A stretch of DNA of 64,000 nt from Streptomyces inusitatus (GCF_014651115.1 NZ_BMWG01000028.1:34380-98379); one strand, 5' to 3'. Counted from the first letter of the stretch, positions 24,859-33,171 are shown. Numbers and translations: made by a program. Notes: a model not told the origin generated them from the sequence alone.

Positions 24859-24935
24859 ACCTCCGCACGCGCGCGGGGTGACGGACGCCCGGCGGCGGAG
24901 TCCCGGCCCTTGCCGCCGCCGGGCGTCCCTCCGCG
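24859..24935 (+). ncRNA. Candidate short RNA ending in a long hairpin
   Basis: A promoter (24823-24852) points into this stretch, which ends with the perfect hairpin 24883-24928 and contains no ORF. It could be an independent small RNA or a chance promoter read into the terminator of the ROK gene. No RNA family is recognisable. The architecture resembles that at 16142-16246. Confidence 0.3.
24883..24928. terminator. Perfect 16-bp hairpin downstream of the ROK gene
   Basis: 24883-24898 and 24913-24928 are exactly complementary with a 14-nt loop. It begins 63 nt after the stop of the ROK gene on the minus strand and is probably its terminator; it can also act on the plus strand. Confidence 0.7.
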
Positions 24936-24991
24936 CCGGCCGCGGCACCGATCACGGCGCCGGTCGCAGGATCGGCCGCAGCGTCGGCCGC

Positions 24992-26161
24992 TCAGAGAGC
25001 CGGGCCGAAGACCTCCTCCTGCGCCGCGTCACGGGCGGTGAGCAGCGCTCCGCGCAGCACCGCCGCGCCGCCCAGCTCCCCCGCCCTGACCCGGGTGGCC
25101 AGCGGGGTCAGCTCGGCCAGCGCGGATTCGACCCTGGCCGCCAGCTCGGCCCCGCCCGCCAGACCGACCTCGCCGCCGAGCACCACACACCCCGGGTCGA
25201 GCACGGAGGCCACCGCCGCCGCCCCCAGGGCCAGCCGCCGGGCGAGCGCGTCCAGAAAGGCGTCCTCCCCCGCCGCGACCGCCTCGGCGACGATCGCGGC
25301 CGCCGCCGGGCCCGGCGCGTCGGGCGCCTTGACGCCGTACTCCTCGGCGAGGGCGCAGATCGCCGCCGACCCCGCCAGGGAGTGGAAACCCCCATCGCAG
25401 CCGTGGGCGGACGGCAGCCCGCCGGTGCCGGGCACCGGGAGGAAGCCGATCTCACCGGCGCCGCCCGACGCGCCCCGGCGGAGCCTGCCGTCGAGGAAGA
25501 GCGCCGCGCCGACGCCGTGGCCGAGCCAGAGACAGACGAAGGTGTCGCGGTGGCGCGCCGCGCCCGCGCGCTGCTCCGCGACGGCGGCGAGATTGGTCTC
25601 GTTCTCCAGCACCACCCGCGCGGGGAGTCGCTTCTGCAGCTCGGCCACGAGAAGCCGGTGCCAGGCGGGCAGGCCCGTGGCGTCGCGCAGCTCGCCGGTG
25701 GCCGGGTCGATCAGGCCGGGCACCCCGATGCCGACGGTGTGCAGCCTGGTCGCGCCCGCCTCCCGCACGGTCCGCTCCAGCACCGCCACCGTCCGCTCGA
25801 CGGCCGGGCCGGGGCCGGTGTCCCGGTCGACGGGCAGCGCGGCCTCGGCGAGGATCTCGCCGAGGAGGTCCGCGACGACGAGCGAGACGCCCTCGGTGCG
25901 GATGTCGAGGGCCGCGAGATGGGCCCGGTCCGCGACTATCCCGTACACCCGGGCATTGGGGCCGCGACGGCGCGCGCCCGTCTCGCCGACCACTCCGACG
26001 AGCCCGGAGGCCTGGAGCCGTTCCACCAGATCGGCGACGGTGGGCCGGGAGAGCCCGGTCAGGGTCTTCAGCTGTCCGGCCGTCAACGGACCCTCGCTCT
26101 GGAGCAGTTCGAGTGCGAGCCGGTCGTTGATGGCCCGTGCGGTGCTCGGGGATGCGGGCAT
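24992..26161 (-). CDS. ROK-family transcriptional regulator
   Basis: The 389-residue protein has an N-terminal winged helix (LTAGQLKTLTGLSRPTVADL) and a ROK sugar kinase-like fold with ATP-site-like DIRTEGVSLVVADL, GIGVPGLIDPATGEL and ASGGAGEIGFLPV. The usual ROK zinc motif with several cysteines is not evident; only a single C appears near GCDGGFHS. It is divergent from an MFS transporter, with a perfect inverted repeat between, so it probably represses that transporter in response to a sugar or related ligand. The ATG at 26161 has AAGGA 8 nt upstream. Confidence 0.9.
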   Translation of the reverse strand: MPASPSTARAINDRLALELLQSEGPLTAGQLKTLTGLSRPTVADLVERLQASGLVGVVGETGARRRGPNARVYGIVADRAHLAALDIRTEGVSLVVADLLGEILAEAALPVDRDTGPGPAVERTVAVLERTVREAGATRLHTVGIGVPGLIDPATGELRDATGLPAWHRLLVAELQKRLPARVVLENETNLAAVAEQRAGAARHRDTFVCLWLGHGVGAALFLDGRLRRGASGGAGEIGFLPVPGTGGLPSAHGCDGGFHSLAGSAAICALAEEYGVKAPDAPGPAAAAIVAEAVAAGEDAFLDALARRLALGAAAVASVLDPGCVVLGGEVGLAGGAELAARVESALAELTPLATRVRAGELGGAAVLRGALLTARDAAQEEVFGPAL

Positions 26162-26203
26162 GCGGGAATCCTTTCAGATCGGCTCCCCCGGATTGACCAT
26201 TAT

Positions 26204-26226
26204 CTATCAGGCAGGGTTCCTGATAG
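26204..26226. promoter_or_regulatory. Operator candidate CTATCAGG-N7-CCTGATAG
   Basis: A perfect 8-bp inverted repeat with a 7-nt spacer, 26204-26211 and 26219-26226, lies in the 101-bp divergent region between the ROK regulator and the MFS gene. It is A/T-rich against a very GC-rich background, which favours a protein-binding site. Confidence 0.65.
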
Positions 26227-26262
26227 TTTACTGCCAACCAACGGACAGGGAGGGACGCCGGC

Positions 26263-27495
26263 ATGGCGTACGCAGTGGTTTCTGGGCAACAACGATGGAA
26301 ACGGGCGCGGTTCGCCGTGGCCATGGTCTTCTGTGTGCACGGCGCGGTGACGGGCAGCTTCGCCACCCGCATCCCCTGGATCCAGGATCACGCCGGGGTC
26401 AGCGCCGGACAGCTCGGGCTCGCACTCGCCTTTCCCGCGATCGGCGCTTCGCTGACGATGCCGCTGGCCGGCACGGTCAGCCACCGCTTCGGCGCGCGGA
26501 ACGCCCTGCGCGGACTGCTCGCCCTGTGGACCCTGGCGCTGACGCTGCCCGCCCTCGCGCCGAATCTCGCGACGCTCTGCGGCGCGCTCTTCCTGTACGG
26601 GGCCGCGGCCGGGCTCTCCGACGTGGCGATGAACGCGCTCGGGGTGGAGACCGAGAACCGGATCGGCCGCTCGATCATGTCCAGCCTGCACGGCATGTGG
26701 AGCGTGGGTGCGCTGATCGGCTCGGCGGGCGGCACCCTCGCCGCGCACCTGGGCACCGACGCCCGGCTGCACCACGCGATGGCGGCGGCGGTCCTCACCG
26801 CGCTCGGGCTGATCGCCTGCCAGGGCGTGCTGGATCTGCGCAGCACCCCCGACGAGGAGGCGCCGCCGAGGTTCGCGCTGCCGCCCAGGTCCGCGGTGAT
26901 CATCGGAGCGGTCGGCTTCTGCGCGGTGTTCGCGGAGGGCGCGAGCCTGGACTGGTCGGCGGTCTACCTCCGCGACGAGCTGGGCACATCCGCCGGTCTC
27001 GCGGCTGCCTCCACCACGGCCTTCGCCCTCACGATGGCGGTGGCACGGCTGGTCGGCGACCGGGTGGTGGACCGGTTCGGCGCGGTGCGCACGGTCAGAT
27101 GGGGAGGGGTGCTGGCGACCGCGGGCGGACTGCTGGTGGTGCTGGCCCCTCATCCGGCGCTGGCCGTGAGCGGCTTCGGCCTCATCGGCCTCGGGGTGGC
27201 CGTGGTCGTCCCGCTCGCCTTCGCCGCGGCCGCCCGGAGCGGGCCCCGCCCCGCCCAGGCCATCGCGGGCGTCGCGACCATCACCTACACCTCGGGCCTG
27301 ATCGCCCCCTCCGCCATCGGCGCGGTCGCCGACGCGACCAGCCTCATCGTCTCCTTCGGCCTGGTGACAGCGCTCGCCTTCGGCATCATCCTGGGCGCGG
27401 GGGTGCTGCGCTCCGCGCGTGGCGAGCGGGCCCGGTCGGCCCCGACGACCCCGGCGGCCCCTCAGGACCACACCCTCACCAAGCCGAAGTCCTGA
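26263..27495 (+). CDS. MFS transporter, divergent from the ROK regulator
   Basis: This 410-residue protein has about 12 transmembrane segments and the pattern FCVHGAVTGSFATRIPWIQD, LSDVAMNALGVETENR and ARLVGDRVVDRFGAVR, resembling the YbjJ/fucose permease-like branch of the major facilitator superfamily. The ATG at 26263 has GGGAGGGA about 7 nt upstream. Divergence from a ROK regulator suggests a sugar or sugar-like substrate, but this is inference. It could equally be an exporter, as YbjJ-like proteins are poorly characterised. Confidence 0.85.
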   Translation: MAYAVVSGQQRWKRARFAVAMVFCVHGAVTGSFATRIPWIQDHAGVSAGQLGLALAFPAIGASLTMPLAGTVSHRFGARNALRGLLALWTLALTLPALAPNLATLCGALFLYGAAAGLSDVAMNALGVETENRIGRSIMSSLHGMWSVGALIGSAGGTLAAHLGTDARLHHAMAAAVLTALGLIACQGVLDLRSTPDEEAPPRFALPPRSAVIIGAVGFCAVFAEGASLDWSAVYLRDELGTSAGLAAASTTAFALTMAVARLVGDRVVDRFGAVRTVRWGGVLATAGGLLVVLAPHPALAVSGFGLIGLGVAVVVPLAFAAAARSGPRPAQAIAGVATITYTSGLIAPSAIGAVADATSLIVSFGLVTALAFGIILGAGVLRSARGERARSAPTTPAAPQDHTLTKPKS

Positions 27496-27667
27496 ACCGG
27501 GGGGCGGACCGTACCGCCCGGGGCCGCCCCTCCCCCGCCGAAGGCGCACCCCCGGTGGGCGGGGTGACAATCCCGCGCCGCCCGCCCGGAGGGAAAAACC
27601 TGGCCGAAACTCGCACTACCATTGCGCCGATCGTCGAACACCCCCGAAGGACACAAAGGAGCGGCCC

Positions 27668-29101
27668 GTGAACCTCGGCGTGCGCTGGACCCTGCACGGC
27701 GACGGGCGGACACCCGCTCCGGGCGCCGTCGTACGCCCCGACGAACGGCTCTCCTGGCCACGGACGGCGGGCCTGGGCGCTCAGCATGTCGTGGCCATGT
27801 TCGGGGCGTCCTTCGTCGCCCCGGTTCTGATGGGGCTGGACCCCAACCTCGCGATCATGATGTCCGGCGTCGCGACGATGATCTTCCTCCTCGCCACCCG
27901 GGGGCGGGTGCCCAGCTATCTGGGCTGCTCGCTCTCCTTCGTGGGCGTGGCGGCGGCCATCCGGGCGGGCGGCGGCGACAGCGCGACCGTCACGGGCGCG
28001 GTCTTCGTGGTCGGTGCGGCCCTCTTCCTCGCGGGCCTGGCCGTGCAGCGCTTCGGCGCGCGGATCATCCACGCCGCGATGCCGCCTATCGTGACCGGCG
28101 CGGTCGTGATGCTCATCGGCTTCAATCTGGCCCCGGTCACCGCGAGCACCTACTGGCCGCAGGACCAGTGGACCGCGCTGCTGACGATGCTCTTCACCGG
28201 GCTCGCCGTGGTCTGTCTGCGCGGTTTCCTCTCGCGTATCGCGATCTTCCTCGGGCTGATCTTCGGCTATCTGCTCTCCTGGGTGCTGGACCGGGTCTTC
28301 GGCAAGATCAACTCCCCGGTGGGCGGCGGCGAGGCCGTCGACCACTGGCGGCTGGACTTCTCGGCGGTGGGCAGGGCCGACTGGATCGGGCTGCCCTCCT
28401 TCCACGGGCCCAGCTTCGAGTGGTCGGCGATCCTGATCGCGCTCCCCGTGGTCATCGCCCTGATCGCGGAGAACGCCGGACATGTCAAGGCCGTCGGCGA
28501 GATGACCGGCGACTCCCTCGACGACAAGCTCGGCACCGCGATCGCCGCCGACGGCGCGGCCTCGATGCTCTCCACCGCGGTGGGCGGGCCGCCGAACACC
28601 ACGTACTCCGAGAACATCGGCGTCATGGCGGCCACCCGGGTCTACTCGACCGCCGCCTACTGGGCCGCCGCCGGATTCGCCCTGCTCTTCGGACTCTGTC
28701 CAAAGTTCGGCGCGGTGGTCGCCGCGATCCCCGGCGGGGTGCTCGGCGGAATCACCGTGATCCTCTACGGCATGATCGGGCTGCTGGGCGCACAGATCTG
28801 GATCAACGCCAAGGTCGATCTGAGCAATCCGCTGAATCTGGTGCCGGCCGCGGCGGGCATCATCATCGGCGTCGGCGGGGTGAGCCTGAAGGTCACCGAC
28901 GACTTCGAGATCGGCGGGATCGCGCTCGGCACGATCGTGGTCATCACCGGCTACCACGTGCTGCGGGCCTTCGCCCCGGCGCATCTGAAGGAGCAGAAGC
29001 CGCTGCTGGACGCCGGGACCTCGGCGTACGACTCCGGGAACGCCGGGAACTCCGGGAACGCTCCCTCCGACGGCCCCAAGGGCGGCGGCACGGAGCGGTA
29101 G
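27668..29101 (+). CDS. uraA: Uracil permease of the nucleobase:cation symporter-2 family
   Basis: This 477-residue, 14-helix NCS2 transporter shows the substrate-site glutamates in ALIAENAGHVKAVGEM and PNTTYSENIGVMA, which correspond to E241 and E290 of E. coli UraA. It imports uracil, with xanthine less likely. The C-terminal 40 residues are a Gly/Ser/Asn-rich hydrophilic tail. The GTG at 27668 has AAAGGAG 6 nt upstream. Uracil salvage complements the pyrimidine operon at 49-59 kb, but no PyrR-type stem-loop is visible here. Confidence 0.9.
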   Translation: MNLGVRWTLHGDGRTPAPGAVVRPDERLSWPRTAGLGAQHVVAMFGASFVAPVLMGLDPNLAIMMSGVATMIFLLATRGRVPSYLGCSLSFVGVAAAIRAGGGDSATVTGAVFVVGAALFLAGLAVQRFGARIIHAAMPPIVTGAVVMLIGFNLAPVTASTYWPQDQWTALLTMLFTGLAVVCLRGFLSRIAIFLGLIFGYLLSWVLDRVFGKINSPVGGGEAVDHWRLDFSAVGRADWIGLPSFHGPSFEWSAILIALPVVIALIAENAGHVKAVGEMTGDSLDDKLGTAIAADGAASMLSTAVGGPPNTTYSENIGVMAATRVYSTAAYWAAAGFALLFGLCPKFGAVVAAIPGGVLGGITVILYGMIGLLGAQIWINAKVDLSNPLNLVPAAAGIIIGVGGVSLKVTDDFEIGGIALGTIVVITGYHVLRAFAPAHLKEQKPLLDAGTSAYDSGNAGNSGNAPSDGPKGGGTER

Positions 29102-29127
29102 GGCCTCGTACCCCGTTCCGGGGAAGT

Positions 29128-29156
29128 CCGGGCCGCTCGCCCCGTGAGCGGCCCGG
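29128..29156 (+). terminator. Hairpin after uraA
   Basis: CCGGGCCGCTC (29128-29138) pairs perfectly with GAGCGGCCCGG (29146-29156) over a 7-nt loop. It starts 27 nt after the uraA stop. There is no T tract. Confidence 0.6.
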
Positions 29157-29175
29157 CTGCTGGGACGCTGCCCCC

Positions 29176-29886
29176 ATGACGTACAGCGAAGTGATCGCGA
29201 CGGACCCGGCGGGCGTGGCCGATGTGACCGATGTGACCGATGTGGTGGCGCGGCTGCGGGCGCTCGGCTCCCGCTGGCACGCGGCCGACGGGGTGGCGGT
29301 CTTCAACCGGGTCTATCTGACGGTGACCGAGGAGATCGGTCGCCGCATCGAGGCGGGCGAGTTCCCCGACCGCCGGGCGGCGGCCACGCTGGACGTGCTC
29401 TTCGCGGGGCGCTATCTCGCGGCGGTGACGGCGGCGGAGACGGGGGCCGGGGCCCCCGCCTGCTGGCGGCCGCTCTTCCAGTACCGGCACCATCCCGGCG
29501 TACGCCCGGTGCAGTTCGCCCTCGCCGGGGTGAACGCGCACATCGGGCACGATCTGGCGCTCGCGGTGGTCGACTCCTGCCGGGCGCTGGGGTGCGAGCC
29601 AGCCGATCTGGAGGCCGAGTTCGACCGGGTCGGCGAGATCCTGCGGCTGATGGAGGAGTCCGTCCGCGAGGATCTGATGCCCGGCCCCGACGCGCTGGAG
29701 CTGGCCGATCCGCTCACCCATCTGGTCGGCGCGTGGAGCCTGGACCGGGCCCGTGAGGGGGCCTGGTCGGCGGCCCGGCTGCTGTGGCGGATCAGGGAGC
29801 TGCCCTCCCTCGCCGAGGAGTTCACCGAACGGCTGGACTCGGGGGCGGGGCTGGTCGGCCGCTGTCTGCTCACCCCCTGGTCCTGA
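29176..29886 (+). CDS. DUF5995 family protein
   Basis: The 236-residue protein has the motifs VAVFNRVYLTVTEEIGRR, GRYLAAVTAAE, CWRPLFQYR and VQFALAGVNAHIGHDLALAV, which I associate with DUF5995, a family of unknown function with a likely helical metal-binding fold (conserved His residues in NAHIGHD). No signal peptide is seen. The ATG at 29176 has no Shine-Dalgarno, and GACGCT 6 nt upstream could be a -10 for a leaderless mRNA. It converges with the monooxygenase gene. Confidence 0.72.
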   Translation: MTYSEVIATDPAGVADVTDVTDVVARLRALGSRWHAADGVAVFNRVYLTVTEEIGRRIEAGEFPDRRAAATLDVLFAGRYLAAVTAAETGAGAPACWRPLFQYRHHPGVRPVQFALAGVNAHIGHDLALAVVDSCRALGCEPADLEAEFDRVGEILRLMEESVREDLMPGPDALELADPLTHLVGAWSLDRAREGAWSAARLLWRIRELPSLAEEFTERLDSGAGLVGRCLLTPWS

Positions 29887-29922
29887 GCCGCGCCGCGACG
29901 CGCCGCGGAGGGCGGCGGTCGG

Positions 29923-31614
29923 TCAGTCCTCCGGCAGCTCGACCGGCGCGATCTCCTCGTACAGATCACCGGGACCGGGGTTGGCCGGGTCGCTCGCGCC
30001 GCCGAAGTGGGTCATCACTCCCCAGACCGCGTTCAGCGCGGTCTGCACGGCCCCCTCCGCCCAGCCCGCCGTCCAGGAGATGTCGTCGCCCGCCAGGAAG
30101 ATGCCCCGCTTGTCCTCGGGCAGCCGGTCCTGCATGAAGTGGGTGAACAGCCGCCGCTGATAGCGGTAGTGACCGGGCAGGTTCGCCTTGAACGCGCCCA
30201 TGAAGTACGGCTCGTTCTCCCAGGAGACGGTCACCGGGTCGCCGATGATGTGCCGGCGGATGTCGACCTTCGGATAGATCTCGCCGAGCGACTTCAGCAT
30301 GACCTCCATCCGCTCGTGCGCCGAGAGCGGCAGCCACTTCAGGCTGTCGTCGCACCAGGTGTACGAGAGGCAGATGACGGCAGGCGCGTCCGGGCCGTTG
30401 TCCAGCAGATAGGTGCCCCGGGTCATCCGGTCGGTGAGCGTCATCGACATGGCGTCCCGCCCGGTCTCCTCGTCCTTGTCCAGCCAGAACGGCCGGTCGA
30501 CGGGGATGAAGAGCTTGGAGGACTCCATGTAGTGGGTGCGCTCGATCGCCGTCCAGTGGTCGATCGGGAAGAGCGAGTCGTCGCAGGAGATCTTGGACAG
30601 CAGCATCCAGGACTGCGCGGTGAACACGGCCGCACGGTAGGTGCGGATGGATCCCGAGGAGTCCGTGACGGTGATCCCGTTGCCCGCCGTGCGGTTCAGC
30701 CGGGTGACGGCGGGCCGGGGCTCGCCGCCGTGCAGCGAGGCGAGCGAGGTGCCGAGCGGCCAGTGGACGATCTTCGCGGGCTCGCGCTCCCACAGCCGCA
30801 GCGGAAGCTGCTGGCTGCCCTCCACGATGCCCCGGTGGTGGTCGTCCGCCTCGGAGTAGACCACCCGGAGGATCTCCAGGATCGAGTTGGGGAAGTCGGT
30901 GTCCCAGCCGCCGGTGCCGAAGCCGACCTGGCCGAAGATCTCGCGGTGGCGGAAGGACTTGAACGCCTGCGACTCGCAGAGGAAGCCGTAGAAGGTCTGA
31001 TTGTCCAGCTTCTCCACCAGCCGCGCCCAGATCTCCCGGATCCTCGGCACATCGCGCTCGCGCATGGCCCGGTTCATGTCCGAGAAGTCGGCGCCCTCGT
31101 CCAGACAGGCGTTCCAGGCGTCCATCACATCGCGGTAGACCTGCGGCAGATCGTCGATGGTCTCGGCGTAGTGCGTCTCGCCCTTGAGGTCGACCACGGT
31201 CGAGGGGGTGCCGGGGGCCAGCGGATTGGGGAAGGGGGTGGTGGTCAGCCCCACCAGGTCGATGTAGTGCTGGAGCGCGGTGGAGGACGGCGGGAAGCGC
31301 ATCGCGCCCATCTCGGCGCTCAGCGAGGGGTCGCACCCCTCGAAGCCGACCGTGCGCAGCCGGCCGCCGATCCGGTCCGCCTCGTAGACGACCGGCTTGA
31401 GCCCCATCTTCATCAGCTCGTAGGCGGCGATCAGGCCGGAGAGCCCGCCGCCGATCACCGCGACCTCGGCGCCGTGCTCGGTCGCGGGGATCTGGCCGAG
31501 CCCGGCGGGGTGCGCGAGGAAGTCGTCGTACGCGTACGGGAAGTCCGGACCGAACATGGTGATCGGCGGCTGCGCGTCGGTGTGCTGGACGGCGGTGGGC
31601 ACCGTGGACGTCAT
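29923..31614 (-). CDS. Flavin-dependent L-lysine/L-arginine 2-monooxygenase (DavB-like)
   Basis: The 563-residue flavoprotein has an FAD-binding GGGLSGLIAAYELMK Rossmann motif, VYEADRIGGRLR, and a C-terminal FLAGDDISWTAGWAEGAVQ. Its sequence resembles bacterial lysine 2-monooxygenase DavB and its tryptophan relative throughout (PITMFGPDFPYAYDDFLAHP, GWDTDFPNSILEI). DavB converts lysine to 5-aminovaleramide; Streptomyces griseus has a related arginine 2-monooxygenase, so lysine and arginine are both possible substrates. Asp240 matches the basic-side-chain contact; the position of the Pseudomonas Cys is Ala256. The ATG at 31614 has AAGGAG 10 nt upstream. The amidase gene follows 89 bp upstream. 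Confidence 0.82.
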   Translation of the reverse strand: MTSTVPTAVQHTDAQPPITMFGPDFPYAYDDFLAHPAGLGQIPATEHGAEVAVIGGGLSGLIAAYELMKMGLKPVVYEADRIGGRLRTVGFEGCDPSLSAEMGAMRFPPSSTALQHYIDLVGLTTTPFPNPLAPGTPSTVVDLKGETHYAETIDDLPQVYRDVMDAWNACLDEGADFSDMNRAMRERDVPRIREIWARLVEKLDNQTFYGFLCESQAFKSFRHREIFGQVGFGTGGWDTDFPNSILEILRVVYSEADDHHRGIVEGSQQLPLRLWEREPAKIVHWPLGTSLASLHGGEPRPAVTRLNRTAGNGITVTDSSGSIRTYRAAVFTAQSWMLLSKISCDDSLFPIDHWTAIERTHYMESSKLFIPVDRPFWLDKDEETGRDAMSMTLTDRMTRGTYLLDNGPDAPAVICLSYTWCDDSLKWLPLSAHERMEVMLKSLGEIYPKVDIRRHIIGDPVTVSWENEPYFMGAFKANLPGHYRYQRRLFTHFMQDRLPEDKRGIFLAGDDISWTAGWAEGAVQTALNAVWGVMTHFGGASDPANPGPGDLYEEIAPVELPED

Positions 31615-31703
31615 GGGGTACGGACTCCTTGCGCGGGAAAAGCGAAAAGCTTCAGAGCGGGTGGGGCGGGGGGCCGGGGGGCGGGGGCGGTACGCGGGCG
31701 GGG

Positions 31704-32501
31704 TCAGCCCAGCGAGGAGTAGAGGCCGGGCCGGCGGTCGCCCAGATAGGGGTTGGCCTCCCGGGAGTCCCGGAGGAAGTCCGGGTCCACCTCGCCGAGG
31801 ACCAGTTCCTCGCCGCGTCCGGCGCGAGTGCGGGCCAGCCCGTCGGGGCCCGCGAGACAGCTCAGTCCGACGAACTCGAACTCGCCCTCGGGGCCCGTCC
31901 GGTTGACGTAGGCGATGTAGAGCTGGCTCTCGAAGGCACGCACCGGAATCATCGATTCGGCGACGAACTGGAAGGGGTGCATCTGCGCGGTGGGCACGGC
32001 CAGCAGCTCGGTGCCCGCGAGGGCGTGCGCCCGGACGTTCTCCGGGAACTCCACGTCGTAGCAGATCAGCATCCCGATCCGGACCCCGTCCAGCTCCGCC
32101 TGGACCACCGGCTCCTCGCCGGGGGTGAACCAGCGCTGCTCGAAGGGGCCGAAGAGATGGGTCTTGCGGTAGCCCGCGAGCCGGTCGCCCCCGGGGCCGA
32201 TCAGCTGGACGGAATTGAAGATCCGCTCCCCCGAGCGCTCGGGGTATCCGTAGGCGATGCCGAGGCCGTGGCGTACGGCGATCTCGGCCACGGCCTCCGC
32301 GGCGGGCCCGTCGGCGGCCTCGGCCAGCACCGGCACCCGGTCGCCGATCGCGTACCCGGTCAGAAACAGCTCGGAGGTGATCAGCAGGCGCGCGCCGGCC
32401 GCCGCGGCACGGGCGGCGGCGGTGTCGAGCGCCGTCAGATTCTCGGCGACCGAGCCCGGTCGACCGGAGCTCTGGAGCAGGGCTGTGCGCAACGGCGGCA
32501 T
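31704..32501 (-). CDS. Carbon-nitrogen hydrolase, DavA-like amidase
   Basis: This 265-residue nitrilase-superfamily amidase has the catalytic triad E44 (ITSELFLTGY), K113 (GYRKTHLFG) and C147 (MLICYDVEFPE). Sequence resembles DavA, the 5-aminovaleramidase that acts after lysine monooxygenase; a 4-guanidinobutanamidase is an alternative if the partner acts on arginine. It precedes the monooxygenase in the transcript. The ATG at 32501 has GAGG 6 nt upstream. The promoter at 32578-32607 gives a leader of about 70 nt. Confidence 0.85.
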   Translation of the reverse strand: MPPLRTALLQSSGRPGSVAENLTALDTAAARAAAAGARLLITSELFLTGYAIGDRVPVLAEAADGPAAEAVAEIAVRHGLGIAYGYPERSGERIFNSVQLIGPGGDRLAGYRKTHLFGPFEQRWFTPGEEPVVQAELDGVRIGMLICYDVEFPENVRAHALAGTELLAVPTAQMHPFQFVAESMIPVRAFESQLYIAYVNRTGPEGEFEFVGLSCLAGPDGLARTRAGRGEELVLGEVDPDFLRDSREANPYLGDRRPGLYSSLG

Positions 32502-32577
32502 GGCTGACCTCGGGCGATGTACGGGCGGGAAGCACCGGATGTCCGGGGCGTCGCCCGGGGGTTTAAGGACCTCCAGA

Positions 32578-32607
32578 ACCGTATGTTCCGGGCTCGGGTG
32601 CGGGCAA
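32578..32607 (-). promoter_or_regulatory. Promoter TTGCCC-N18-TACGGT for the amidase-monooxygenase genes
   Basis: On the minus strand TTGCCC (32607-32602) and TACGGT (32583-32578) are separated by 18 nt. The predicted start near 32571 leaves a leader of about 70 nt before the amidase ATG. Confidence 0.6.
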
Positions 32608-32632
32608 GGAGCGAGCGTTGCGCTCCGACGGC

Positions 32633-32677
32633 CGATTCATTGCGCGATTCGAGCCGGGTGCGGCGATTCATTGCGCG
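32633..32677. promoter_or_regulatory. Direct repeat CGATTCATTGCGCG x2, likely Lrp site
   Basis: Two perfect 14-bp copies, 32633-32646 and 32664-32677, have start points 31 bp apart, three helical turns. They lie 26-75 bp upstream of the -35 of the amidase promoter, where an Lrp activator would bind, and beside the lrp gene at 32716. Confidence 0.55.
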
Positions 32678-32715
32678 GCGCGTTTCGCTGAGCGGTACGG
32701 AGGGGCCTGGCGGGG

Positions 32716-33171
32716 TCAGGCGGGTGAGCCCGAGGAGTAGCGGCGCAGCAGCGGGGAGAGGACCAGCACGGATTTGGTGCGCTCGACGAAGGGCTCGCCG
32801 GCGATCCGCTCCAGCACCCGCTCGAAGTGGCGCATGTCGGAGGCGAAGACCTGGACGATGGCGTCCGCCTCCCCGGTGACGGTGGAGGCCGAGGCGATCT
32901 CCGGGTAGCGCTTCAGGCCGCGCTCGATGGCCTCGGGGGAGGTGTTGCTGCGGCAGTACAGCTCGATGTACCCCTCGGTCTCCCAGCCCAGCGCGGCCGG
33001 GTCGACCCGTACGGTGAAGCCGGTGATGGCCCCCACCTCGCGCAGCCGGTCCACCCGGCGTTTCACCGCCGGGGCCGAGAGCCCCACCAGCGCGCCGATG
33101 TCGGCGTAGGAGCGGCGGGCGTCCTCCGCGAGGGCGTGGACGATGCGTTCGTCGAGGTCATTGAGGAGCAC
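32716..33171 (-). CDS. Lrp/AsnC family regulator of the amidase-monooxygenase genes
   Basis: This 151-residue Lrp protein has a winged-helix N-terminus (LNDLDERIVHALAEDARRSY; SAPAVKRRVDRLREVGAI) and a RAM domain (ITGFTVRVDPAALGWE, SASTVTGEADAIVQVFA). It begins at GTG 33171 with no clear Shine-Dalgarno. It lies directly upstream of, and on the same strand as, the DavA/DavB-like genes, so it probably senses lysine or arginine and activates them. It is separated from the sigma factor gene by a strong terminator. Confidence 0.88.
   Translation of the reverse strand: MLLNDLDERIVHALAEDARRSYADIGALVGLSAPAVKRRVDRLREVGAITGFTVRVDPAALGWETEGYIELYCRSNTSPEAIERGLKRYPEIASASTVTGEADAIVQVFASDMRHFERVLERIAGEPFVERTKSVLVLSPLLRRYSSGSPA

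Larger units (their letters stand above)
24419..24991. other. 573-bp interval between ribD and the ROK gene
   Basis: It contains the rib operon leader and FMN riboswitch (24579-24708), a plus-strand promoter (24823-24852) and a strong hairpin (24883-24928). The promoter of the rib operon itself must lie between the aptamer and about 24800 on the minus strand, but I see no convincing -35/-10 pair. Confidence 0.6.

Noticed and set aside
27668..29101. A PyrR-binding loop at the uracil permease gene
   Set aside because: The leader has no loop resembling the PyrR consensus and no stem over the ribosome site.
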